Shown piece by piece: positions 1 through 4,874 of a stretch of 7,340 bases of DNA. Every line of letters starts with the position of its first letter. The first letter of the stretch is position 1. This DNA comes from CAYUXF01 sp964448755 (GTDB lineage Bacteria; Margulisbacteria; Termititenacia; Termititenacales; CAYUXF01). The DNA lies in NCBI GenBank assembly GCA_964448755.1, contig CAYUXF010000069.1, positions 1 through 7,340 on the forward strand, written 5' to 3'. Under the pieces are notes generated by a model. It was not told where the DNA came from. It worked only from the letters and a program-made list of their open reading frames with translations, and ran no database searches. A program made the translations under genes and the position numbers.

Positions 1-77
1 TGGCGTCCCTAGGCCGAGTCGAACGGCCGACCTAGCGCTTAGGAGGCGCTCGCTCTATCCATCTGAGCTATAGGGAC
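1..77 (-). tRNA. tRNA-Arg, anticodon CCT, with encoded CCA end
   Basis: The reverse complement folds into a complete 77-nt cloverleaf. The 7-bp acceptor stem is GTCCCTA/TAGGGAC, the D arm is GCTC/GAGC with a 9-nt loop, the anticodon stem is AGCGC/GCGCT with loop CTCCTAA, the variable loop has 5 nt, and the T arm is GGCCG/CGGCC with loop TTCGACT. The discriminator base G is followed by an encoded CCA. The anticodon CCT lies at plus-strand 41-43 (agg) and reads the Arg codon AGG. All stems pair perfectly, so the gene looks intact. It lies 24 bases past the stop codon of the preceding minus-strand gene but appears to have its own promoter. Confidence 0.96.
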
Positions 78-86
78 TTAAGCTAT

Positions 87-115
87 ATTCTAAGTTATTT
101 TCTACTGTTTTTCAA
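87..115 (-). promoter_or_regulatory. sigma70-type promoter for the tRNA-Arg gene
   Basis: On the minus strand a -35 box TTGAAA (plus 110-115) and a -10 box TAGAAT (plus 87-92) are separated by exactly 17 bases. The -10 box ends 9 bases before the mature tRNA 5' end, leaving a leader of only a few bases for RNase P to remove. The -35 box lies within the last codons of the upstream gene. The assignment rests on consensus match and spacing only. Confidence 0.65.
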
Positions 116-572
116 AATCAGAAATAATTTTCCAGCCCAGCTCCTGGGCTTTTAGTTCCGCTTCTTTCTGGGGCAAAGGCCCTTCCACAGTTGTCTTTAA
201 AGAAACTATGATCTGTTTATCATTATCTTTCAATGTAAAATATGTTTTAACCTGCCCGTAGCGGTCTGTTGCGTAAACAGACGACTCTTTTTTTGAAAAA
301 TAATTTTTAGCGACAAAAAGCTCATTGGCTTTTAGTAAACTAATAACGCTCCTATAGACTTGCAGATGGGTATCCTGATCAACAACATTTTTTTTAGCTT
401 CAAAATTTTTCTCCGCCAAAGAAAAAACATTTTCCGCCCATAAAAAAACACCAATAAACATAATAAGAAAAAAGAACAATAACTTTTTTATAATAACCGC
501 CCCCCGTTGATAACTTTTTTTTAACTTACCATTAAAATAAAAAAAATACCAGAAAAAAACCCGGGCAAACAT
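102..572 (-). CDS. Small secreted protein of unknown function
   Basis: I do not recognise the family. The frame is open for 156 codons from an ATG at 572 to a TAG stop at 104-102. Residues 29-46 read KKLLFFFLIMFIGVFLWA followed by EN, a convincing signal peptide or N-terminal anchor with two lysines ahead of a hydrophobic core. The remaining ~110 residues are soluble, rich in Lys and Glu, with no Cys and no motif I can name. The start is uncertain. From the ATG at 572 an extra aromatic-rich segment of ~26 residues precedes the signal peptide. A start at codon 27 (ATT, plus 492-494), 5 bases after a G-rich run, would give a more typical secreted protein of 130 residues, but ATT starts are rare. 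A weak minus-strand promoter (TTTAGA at 613-618, TATATT at 591-596, 16-bp spacer) fits the ATG at 572. The gene is divergent from fpg and is followed by the tRNA. Confidence 0.6.
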   Translation of the reverse strand: MFARVFFWYFFYFNGKLKKSYQRGAVIIKKLLFFFLIMFIGVFLWAENVFSLAEKNFEAKKNVVDQDTHLQVYRSVISLLKANELFVAKNYFSKKESSVYATDRYGQVKTYFTLKDNDKQIIVSLKTTVEGPLPQKEAELKAQELGWKIISDFEKQ

Positions 573-581
573 ATTGGTCTC

Positions 582-610
582 TTGTCTTAGAATATAGCAA
601 ACCCTATAAT
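582..610 (+). promoter_or_regulatory. sigma70-type promoter for fpg
   Basis: A -35 box TTGTCT (582-587) and a perfect -10 box TATAAT (605-610) are separated by 17 bases. Transcription would start near 617. The ribosome-binding site GAGGT at 620-624 follows, 5 bases before the ATG at 630, so the 5' leader would be very short (about 13 bases). The box overlaps the divergent upstream region of the minus-strand secreted-protein gene. Confidence 0.75.
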
Positions 611-629
611 TATCTAAAAGAGGTCCAGT

Positions 630-1448
630 ATGCCAGAACTACCAGAAGTAGAAACCATTGTCAGAGAACTAAAAAAAGAACTCCCCGGGCTCAAAATAGC
701 AGCCATCAAGGACCATTACCAGCCAATAATTAAAAGCGATCTTGCTCTTTTTAAAAAGAAACTACTGGGTCAGAAAGTGACCGACATTGACCGGCATGGT
801 AAATATATTTTTTTAATCTTAAGCAACAAATATATTATAGCCGTCCATTTACGCATGACCGGCCAGCTCTTTTGGGCAGAAAAAACCGCCGCTATCGACA
901 AACACACCCATCTCGAGCTCTTATTCTCCGGTCATAACAAGAAACTGCTTTACCGCGACATCAGAAAGTTTGGCGGCCTTACTTTGCTCTCCGCGCAAGA
1001 ATATCCCACTTACCTAGAAAATAAAAAAGTAGCGCCCGATGCTTTAAAAATTTCCTTAGCTGAATTCAAAAAAAATATCGGCAAAAAAACCGGGAAACTC
1101 AAAGCTGTTTTATTAGACCAAACCATTATTGCCGGTCTGGGCAATATTTACGTTGATGAAGTTCTAATTAGAGAAAAACTTTCGCCTGAGCTTGATGTTA
1201 AAAAACTCACCAGCGAACAAATTACCAACCTATTAAAAACCATTAAGCAGGTTTTAAAAGCCGCTATTGTCAAAAAAGGGACGACCTTCTCAGACTACTT
1301 AACAGCCAACGGCAAAAAAGGGGGCTTTCAATTAAAATTAAGGGCTTACCAGCAAGACGGCAAGCCCTGCTTTCATTGCGGCACACTCATAAAAAAAACA
1401 CGAGTCGCCGGCCGCGGCACGCATTACTGTCCTAACTGCCAGAAATAA
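630..1448 (+). CDS. mutM: Formamidopyrimidine-DNA glycosylase (Fpg/MutM)
   Basis: This is a bifunctional DNA glycosylase/AP lyase of base-excision repair that removes 8-oxoguanine and ring-opened purines. The 272 residues match the usual family length. The N-terminus MPELPEVE provides the catalytic Pro2 (the N-terminal amine after Met removal) and Glu3. Lys58 in RHGK is the conserved beta-domain lysine. Met76 (LRMTG), Arg112 and Phe114 (RDIRKFG, 109-115) are the helix-filling residues. The helix-two-turn-helix has GLGNIYVDEVL (169-179) with Asn172. The C-terminal zinc finger has Cys247, Cys250, Cys267 and Cys270, with Arg262 in GRGTHYC as the beta-hairpin arginine. All key residues are present, so an active enzyme is expected. 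The start is supported by GAGGT 5 bases upstream and by the obligatory N-terminus. Its TAA stop directly abuts the stop of the convergent ferritin-like gene, placing this oxidative-damage repair gene against an oxidative-stress operon. Confidence 0.97.
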   Translation: MPELPEVETIVRELKKELPGLKIAAIKDHYQPIIKSDLALFKKKLLGQKVTDIDRHGKYIFLILSNKYIIAVHLRMTGQLFWAEKTAAIDKHTHLELLFSGHNKKLLYRDIRKFGGLTLLSAQEYPTYLENKKVAPDALKISLAEFKKNIGKKTGKLKAVLLDQTIIAGLGNIYVDEVLIREKLSPELDVKKLTSEQITNLLKTIKQVLKAAIVKKGTTFSDYLTANGKKGGFQLKLRAYQQDGKPCFHCGTLIKKTRVAGRGTHYCPNCQK

Positions 1449-1946
1449 CTATAAATTCATCCAGTTCCAAACCTGCGCTTCATCTTCCGCTATCCAGTTA
1501 GCGGTATCGGTATAATAATAGTGGAGATTAGCCAGTGCCTCATAGTGTTCTTTTTCCATATCGATCAAAAATTTTAAAAAAGCTTTATCTTCGTTATTCT
1601 GCGAACTATTATAAGCATCGGTATAGAGATCATACCCGGCTTTTTCCATTTTCATTGCCTTTTCAATGCCGGCAATATGCTCAACGTCTTTACCTATCAG
1701 CTCTTTGCCCAGTTCATTAAAGATATTCCGGACCGTCTCCTCAATAGAATCAAAAATTATTTTTTTATATTCTTTATTGGCCTGATAATTCTTGATCATT
1801 TCCGCATGATATTTTTCCTGTTCAGCCAATGAGGCAAATAATTTTTTAGACAACGGATTATCGGTTTCGGCTGCCAGCTCCCGATAAAATTTAATTCCCG
1901 ATTCTTCAAACAAGAGAGCATCATCAAAATATTTTTTTAAAACCAT
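1449..1946 (-). CDS. Ferritin-like diiron protein B (rubrerythrin superfamily, no rubredoxin domain)
   Basis: The 165-residue, four-helix-bundle type protein has the paired carboxylate/ExxH signature of rubrerythrin-like diiron centres. Glu14/Glu15 precede FY (20-21) in helix A, E44-K-Y-H47 lies in helix B, Glu101 precedes GYDLY in helix C, and E131-K-E-H134 lies in helix D. These would ligate two irons, so peroxide or O2 reduction is the likely role; the substrate is inferred. Unlike true rubrerythrin there are no CxxC motifs, so electrons must come from a partner. The C-terminal tail is Trp-rich (WIAEDEAQVWNWMNL). The ATG at 1946 is preceded by AGGGAGGT at a 9-base distance. It is the last gene of the five-gene operon, 17 bases after the PPOX gene's true stop. 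Its own TAG abuts the fpg stop with no spacer. A specific Fe-storage or sulfur-related role cannot be excluded. Confidence 0.85.
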   Translation of the reverse strand: MVLKKYFDDALLFEESGIKFYRELAAETDNPLSKKLFASLAEQEKYHAEMIKNYQANKEYKKIIFDSIEETVRNIFNELGKELIGKDVEHIAGIEKAMKMEKAGYDLYTDAYNSSQNNEDKAFLKFLIDMEKEHYEALANLHYYYTDTANWIAEDEAQVWNWMNL

Positions 1947-1963
1947 GGTCTTATACCTCCCTG

Positions 1964-2580
1964 TTATTTTTTAGCCTGTGGCATTAAATTAATAACTTCA
2001 GCCACAGTGACTTTAACCAAGTTTTTAGGCTCGGNNNNNNNNNNNNNNNNNNNNNNNNNNNNNNNNNNNNNNNNNNNNNNNNNNNNNNNNNNNNNNNNNN
2101 NNNNNNNNNNNNNNNNNNNNNNNNNNNNNNNNNNGGCATTAAATTAATAACTTCAGCCACAGTGACTTTAACCAAGTTTTTAGGCTCGGGCAGATCAAGC
2201 TCGGAAAGGTCAGGCGCATTATTAAAAAGCTTAGCGACACTGCGGTGTCGTTTGGCAAAACGCATGTGTTTATCGGTATGCCAATTTAATGAATGTTTTT
2301 CAAATAATTCACCGCTGTCAATCAATTCGGCAGTCCCCTTGAACTGATAGCCGGAAAAAGAATCGTAATCAACAATCTCCACAGCTATATTTTTATTGTT
2401 TTTTAAATTATTAAAAGTATGGCCGCGGTAAAGATCTAAAAAATAGATCAAGCCGGCTTGCGGCTCAACATCAACAATGCCTTTTAACGATATATTCGGC
2501 CTGTTATCAGCAGAAACAGTAGCCACTCTGGCCAATGGATGTTTTTTTAAAAAATCGGCTATTTCTCCGGCAAACTGCAT
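1964..2580 (-). CDS. PPOX-fold (pyridoxamine 5'-phosphate oxidase-like) flavin protein, split by an assembly gap
   Basis: This FMN-binding split-barrel family protein starts at the ATG at 2580 with AGGAGG just upstream. Family-typical segments are HPLARVATVSADNRPNI (15-30), the strand/loop GLIYFLDLYRGHTFNNLKNN (43-62) and AVEIVDYDSFSGYQFKGTAEL (66-86, a strand then GxxxxGxA). As read literally, the frame runs into 100 N and then shifts, giving a spurious tail. The 55 bases before and after the N run are identical. If the copies are merged, the frame continues past residue 148 as ...VINLMPQAKK and stops at TAA (plus 1964-1966), giving a normal 153-residue protein. The gene is therefore probably intact and the break is an artefact. 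Members bind FMN, FAD, F420 or haem and act as oxidoreductases or sensors; which applies here cannot be told. Its place between two diiron genes suggests a flavin-based electron donor or detoxification role (inference). Confidence 0.85.
1980..2189. repeat. Perfect 55-bp direct duplication flanking a 100-N assembly gap
   Basis: Positions 1980-2034 and 2135-2189 are identical over all 55 bases, and the interval 2035-2134 is exactly 100 N, the conventional placeholder for a gap of unknown size. The duplication ends precisely at the N run on both sides, as expected when two contigs that overlap by one k-mer length were scaffolded without merging. Collapsing the copies restores an intact reading frame through the PPOX gene. 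It is therefore best read as an assembly artefact and not as a biological repeat. Confidence 0.93.
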
Positions 2581-2595
2581 GTAATTTTCCTCCTG

Positions 2596-3075
2596 CTAAG
2601 CGTCTATTTTTTCTTTAAAATCGATCAACTTAATAATATGCATTTTCTCTTCATTAATTATTTTATCGATCATCTCTTTTTTATCTTCACCGACAAATTT
2701 CTTTAAATTCTCATAAAAACTTATCGAGTCACGTTCTTTTTTTATAGCGTATTCACTGACCGAAAGATCATTACTAAAAGAAGCGACGATCTTTTCTATA
2801 TTAGCCTTATCAAAGACGGTATTTTCTATATAAGCGCGCAGATAGGCATTATAGTCATTATCTTCAAAATAAAACTCATTCTCCGTGCCGAGTTCCTGCA
2901 GATATTTTTCATAAAGACGCTGATGGGCAACCTCCTCTTCCATTAACCAGAGATAGAGATCTTTCAGTTCCTGCTCACTGGCTTTTTCAGCTAATTTACA
3001 ATAAAAGAACTGACCTTCTTTTTCTATCTCAACCGCGAACCTAATAACTTCATTAATAGAGTATTTAGTGCTCAT
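2596..3075 (-). CDS. Ferritin-like diiron protein A (rubrerythrin superfamily, no rubredoxin domain)
   Basis: The 159-residue protein has four helices with diiron signatures. Helix A has EIEKEGQFFY (16-25), helix B has E48-V-A-H51, helix C has Glu114 in KKERDSISFY, and helix D has E143-K-M-H146. The layout matches the stand-alone rubrerythrin-like 'ferritin family' proteins. The C-terminal rubredoxin domain of classical rubrerythrin is absent, so it would depend on an external reductant. It resembles protein B of the same operon in plan and length, but the two differ strongly in sequence, so they look like old paralogues and not a recent duplication. It follows the rubrerythrin gene by 27 bases and precedes the PPOX gene by 15. 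The upstream purine-rich GAAGGGCGG is a weaker ribosome-binding site than those of its neighbours. Peroxide or O2 reduction is inferred from family and context. Confidence 0.86.
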   Translation of the reverse strand: MSTKYSINEVIRFAVEIEKEGQFFYCKLAEKASEQELKDLYLWLMEEEVAHQRLYEKYLQELGTENEFYFEDNDYNAYLRAYIENTVFDKANIEKIVASFSNDLSVSEYAIKKERDSISFYENLKKFVGEDKKEMIDKIINEEKMHIIKLIDFKEKIDA

Positions 3076-3102
3076 CAGCGCCGCCCTTCTTAAAATAATT
3101 TT

Positions 3103-3675
3103 TTAATAATTATTTTCTTTAATTTGAAAATACGCTTGCGGATGCTTACACGCCGGGCAAAGTTCCGGCGCTCCTTTTCCTTTATAGACATAGCCGCAGT
3201 TATTGCATTTCCATTCCTGTTCTTCATCGCGTTTAAAAACCTTACCGGTTTTTATATTTTCCAGTAATTTTTTATAACGATACTCATGCTCTTTTTCTAC
3301 TTTAGCAATTTCCTCAAACTGCACAGCTATTTCTTCAAAACCCTCTTCGCGTGCGGTTTTTGCCGCTTCCGGGTAAAGAACAGTCCACTCTTCATTTTCA
3401 CCTTCAGCTGAGGCTGTTAAATTTTCAATAGTTGTACCAATAACACCGGCCGGATAAGTAGCGGTAATTTCTACCATGCCGCCCTGTAAATACTTAAAAA
3501 ATCTTTTAGCATGTTCTTTTTCATTTTCCGCAGTTTCCATAAAAATATTAGAGATCTGTACATAACCCTCTTTTTTAGCTACGCTGGAAAAATAGGTATA
3601 TCTTGTTCTAGCCTGTGATTCACCGGCAAACGAAGCCAGTAAGTTTTTTTCTGTTTTAGTTCCTTTTAAATTCAT
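3103..3675 (-). CDS. rbr: Rubrerythrin
   Basis: This cytoplasmic NAD(P)H-linked peroxidase of anaerobes reduces H2O2 to water at a diiron site, fed by its own rubredoxin iron. The 190 residues match the classical two-domain length. The N-terminal diiron domain has Glu19 in AGESQARTRY, E52-K-E-H55 in TAENEKEH, the middle acidic segment EGENEEW (91-97), and E127-K-E-H130. The C-terminal rubredoxin-like domain has C157-NN-C160-GYVY and C173-PA-C176 followed by the diagnostic KHPQAYF. The ATG at 3675 has AGGAGG about 6 bases upstream. It is the second gene of the operon, 26 bases after desulforedoxin, which could be its redox partner. All ligands are present, so an active enzyme is expected. Confidence 0.96.
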   Translation of the reverse strand: MNLKGTKTEKNLLASFAGESQARTRYTYFSSVAKKEGYVQISNIFMETAENEKEHAKRFFKYLQGGMVEITATYPAGVIGTTIENLTASAEGENEEWTVLYPEAAKTAREEGFEEIAVQFEEIAKVEKEHEYRYKKLLENIKTGKVFKRDEEQEWKCNNCGYVYKGKGAPELCPACKHPQAYFQIKENNY

Positions 3676-3701
3676 AATATCCTCCTCTTTCTTCTTTTCA
3701 C

Positions 3702-3824
3702 TTATTCTTCTACTTTAACCATATCCTGACCGCAGCAAACAAGGGCCCCGGCACCATTTTCTAAAACCTTAACTTTATTGCCGCAAATTTCACAATAATA
3801 AATTTCATTAACTTCTGTACTCAT
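3702..3824 (-). CDS. dsr: Desulforedoxin (small non-haem-iron redox protein)
   Basis: A very short gene encodes 40 residues, beginning MSTEVNEIYYCEICGNKV and ending VCCGQDMVKVEE. The cysteine pattern C11-x2-C14 ... C30-C31 with adjacent cysteines is the signature of desulforedoxin, whose Fe(Cys)4 centre is a distorted relative of rubredoxin. Length and sequence closely resemble the 36-residue Desulfovibrio gigas protein. The same fold forms the N-terminal domain of class I (two-domain) desulfoferrodoxin, but the superoxide-reductase domain is absent here: TAA follows at 3704-3702. The ATG at 3824 is preceded by GGAGGG about 8 bases upstream. It is the first gene of the operon and 26 bases before rubrerythrin. 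A role as small electron carrier for the downstream diiron proteins is inferred. A rubredoxin-type alternative is unlikely given the CC pair. Confidence 0.92.
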   Translation of the reverse strand: MSTEVNEIYYCEICGNKVKVLENGAGALVCCGQDMVKVEE

Positions 3825-3936
3825 TTTCAAACCCTCCTCTTTTTTATTTAAGTTAGTTATTTTCTCATAAAACACCAAAATAACAAACTAAAAACGAACT
3901 GTTCTCAGTCATTTAATTTTAACATATAATCAGCCT
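3825..3936. other. Divergent intergenic region between the oxidative-stress operon and the outer-membrane protein gene
   Basis: This 112-base AT-rich spacer must hold the minus-strand promoter of the five-gene operon, since desulforedoxin is its first gene. No convincing pair of boxes stands out on that strand: TAAAAT on the minus strand has a fair -10 match but no good -35 at 16-18 bases, and TTGTTA has no good -10 downstream. An alternative sigma factor or an activator is possible. A short palindrome GAAC-T-GTTC lies at 3896-3904. No PerR- or Fur-like box is recognisable to me. Confidence 0.4.
3902..3930 (+). promoter_or_regulatory. sigma70-type promoter for the outer-membrane protein gene
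   Basis: A perfect -10 box TATAAT (3925-3930) is preceded, 17 bases upstream, by TTCTCA (3902-3907), a 4/6 match to the -35 consensus. The -10 box ends only 6 bases before the ATG at 3937, so transcription would begin at or next to the start codon. No ribosome-binding site is visible in that short stretch, which is consistent with a leaderless message. Confidence 0.55.
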
Positions 3937-4512
3937 ATGAAATATTTCCTGCTGTTTTCCTTTTTTATCTTTTCTTTATTAGCCGCCGAGATCTCCTGGA
4001 GTCTTGGCCAAACTTTTGGCCATTCACTACAGACAATTGAGGACAATGATGGTACTAAACTTCGACAAACACCTTTGCCAGGGCGTGGGGCGATCTTTGT
4101 AGAATTAGACTCTTACGATAAACCGCTCTGGTTAAAGAATGACCAGGTAACCATGGGGCTGGCCGCTTTTGCCGAAAACCCTTACCAGGACTATGCTACA
4201 AACTACAACTGGATGACCAATGTCCCTTTCTATATTAATTATTACTTAAAATTCAAAAAAACAGCGTTAGGTTTTGGTTTAAACTTTAATATTCTGACGT
4301 TACGTCATAAGAACAGTACCGCCACATTGGCACAGCAGCTCGGTTACAATCTCCTATTTCGCTATAATATTAACAGCAGTATATTTTTTGAAAGCGGCTT
4401 AATGCAGACACTGGCGGCCGGCTCCTGGCAGGAAGAAACCGTTTCTTATTACGCGGGAACAAATTACATCTTTCGGCTCGGCTATTACTTTGAAAAAAAT
4501 AATTTAAATTAG
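3937..4512 (+). CDS. Secreted, probably outer-membrane beta-barrel protein of unknown function
   Basis: The 191-residue protein begins MKYFLLFSFFIFSLLAAE, a classical signal peptide with likely cleavage after LLAA (~residue 17). The mature part has no Cys and is rich in Tyr, Phe, Asn and Gly. Its later half alternates polar and hydrophobic residues in strand-like stretches separated by short turns: YINYYLKFKK, LGFGLNFNIL, LGYNLLFRYNI, SIFFESGLMQTL and IFRLGYYF. This suggests a small outer-membrane beta barrel, although the chain ends five residues past the last aromatic. I do not recognise a named family. It is divergent from the oxidative-stress operon and its TAG overlaps the TAA of the convergent cupin gene by 4 bases. 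The start is fixed by the signal peptide even though no ribosome-binding site is seen. Confidence 0.72.
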   Translation: MKYFLLFSFFIFSLLAAEISWSLGQTFGHSLQTIEDNDGTKLRQTPLPGRGAIFVELDSYDKPLWLKNDQVTMGLAAFAENPYQDYATNYNWMTNVPFYINYYLKFKKTALGFGLNFNILTLRHKNSTATLAQQLGYNLLFRYNINSSIFFESGLMQTLAAGSWQEETVSYYAGTNYIFRLGYYFEKNNLN

Positions 4513-4856
4513 ATCCGATTAAAATCATCCTCATAACGAACAATATCATCTTCGCCAAAATAAGTACCGGTCTGAACCTCTACTATTTTTAAAAGTTTTT
4601 CACCCCTGTTTTCCAAGCGGTGTTTGGCACCGCAGGGAATAAAAACAGATTCCCCCTGCTTTAATTCAATAAATTCATCATCAAGCTGAATGAACGCTGT
4701 ACCGGAAACCACCACCCAATTCTCTTCTCTTTTTTGATGCGACTGCAGGCTCAAGCGCTTACCGGGCAATACTTCCAGTATTTTAGTTTTAAAATCGGCA
4801 CCATCATAAAGGACCTCAAAAGCTCCCCAGGGACGTTCTTCTCTATAATTGATCAT
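4509..4856 (-). CDS. Single-domain cupin, mannose-6-phosphate isomerase type II (C-terminal) family
   Basis: The protein matches the cupin domain usually found at the C-terminus of bifunctional ManC/AlgA (mannose-1-phosphate guanylyltransferase/phosphomannose isomerase), here standing alone. Family marks are RPWGAFEVL near the N-terminus, PGKRLSLQSHQKREENW carrying the first metal-binding cupin motif (His, Glu), VVSGTAFI, and IPCGAKHRLEN with the second-motif His. The ending EVQTGTYFGEDDIVR is highly typical. The chosen ATG at 4856 gives 115 residues and has GGAG 6 bases upstream. A second in-frame ATG at 4868 would add MEFK but has a poor ribosome-binding site. The gene follows rmlB by 18 bases, so it probably shares its transcript and serves sugar-nucleotide or polysaccharide synthesis. 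Isomerase activity on mannose-6-phosphate is inferred; a role as another sugar isomerase or binding protein is possible. Confidence 0.85.
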   Translation of the reverse strand: MINYREERPWGAFEVLYDGADFKTKILEVLPGKRLSLQSHQKREENWVVVSGTAFIQLDDEFIELKQGESVFIPCGAKHRLENRGEKLLKIVEVQTGTYFGEDDIVRYEDDFNRI

Positions 4857-4862
4857 TTTAAA

Positions 4863-4866
4863 CTCC
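4863..4866 (-). promoter_or_regulatory. Ribosome-binding site deciding the cupin start
   Basis: GGAG on the minus strand sits 6 bases before the ATG at 4856-4854. It overlaps the upstream in-frame ATG at 4868, so an upstream start would have to read through it. This favours the 115-residue form beginning MINYREERPWG. Confidence 0.6.
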
Positions 4867-4874
4867 ATTAATTA

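Noticed and set aside
1487..1504. Perfect 6-bp inverted repeat CCGCTA...TAGCGG just past the end of fpg, a possible terminator
   Set aside because: It lies inside the coding end of the ferritin-like gene (Trp-Ile-Ala codons) and has no T run following it on either strand.
1984..2040. C-terminal tail PSLKTWLKSLWLKLLI predicted after the N gap in the PPOX gene
   Set aside because: It is the same DNA as the true C-terminus read in the wrong frame because of the 100-N gap plus 55-bp duplication.
1980..2189. CRISPR or a biological direct repeat around the gap
   Set aside because: There are only two copies, each ending exactly at a 100-N placeholder, and merging them repairs a gene.
3896..3904. 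GAAC-T-GTTC palindrome as a possible LexA/SOS-like operator
   Set aside because: The half-sites are one base apart, not the four of a CGAAC-N4-GTTCG box, and the match does not extend beyond four bases per arm.
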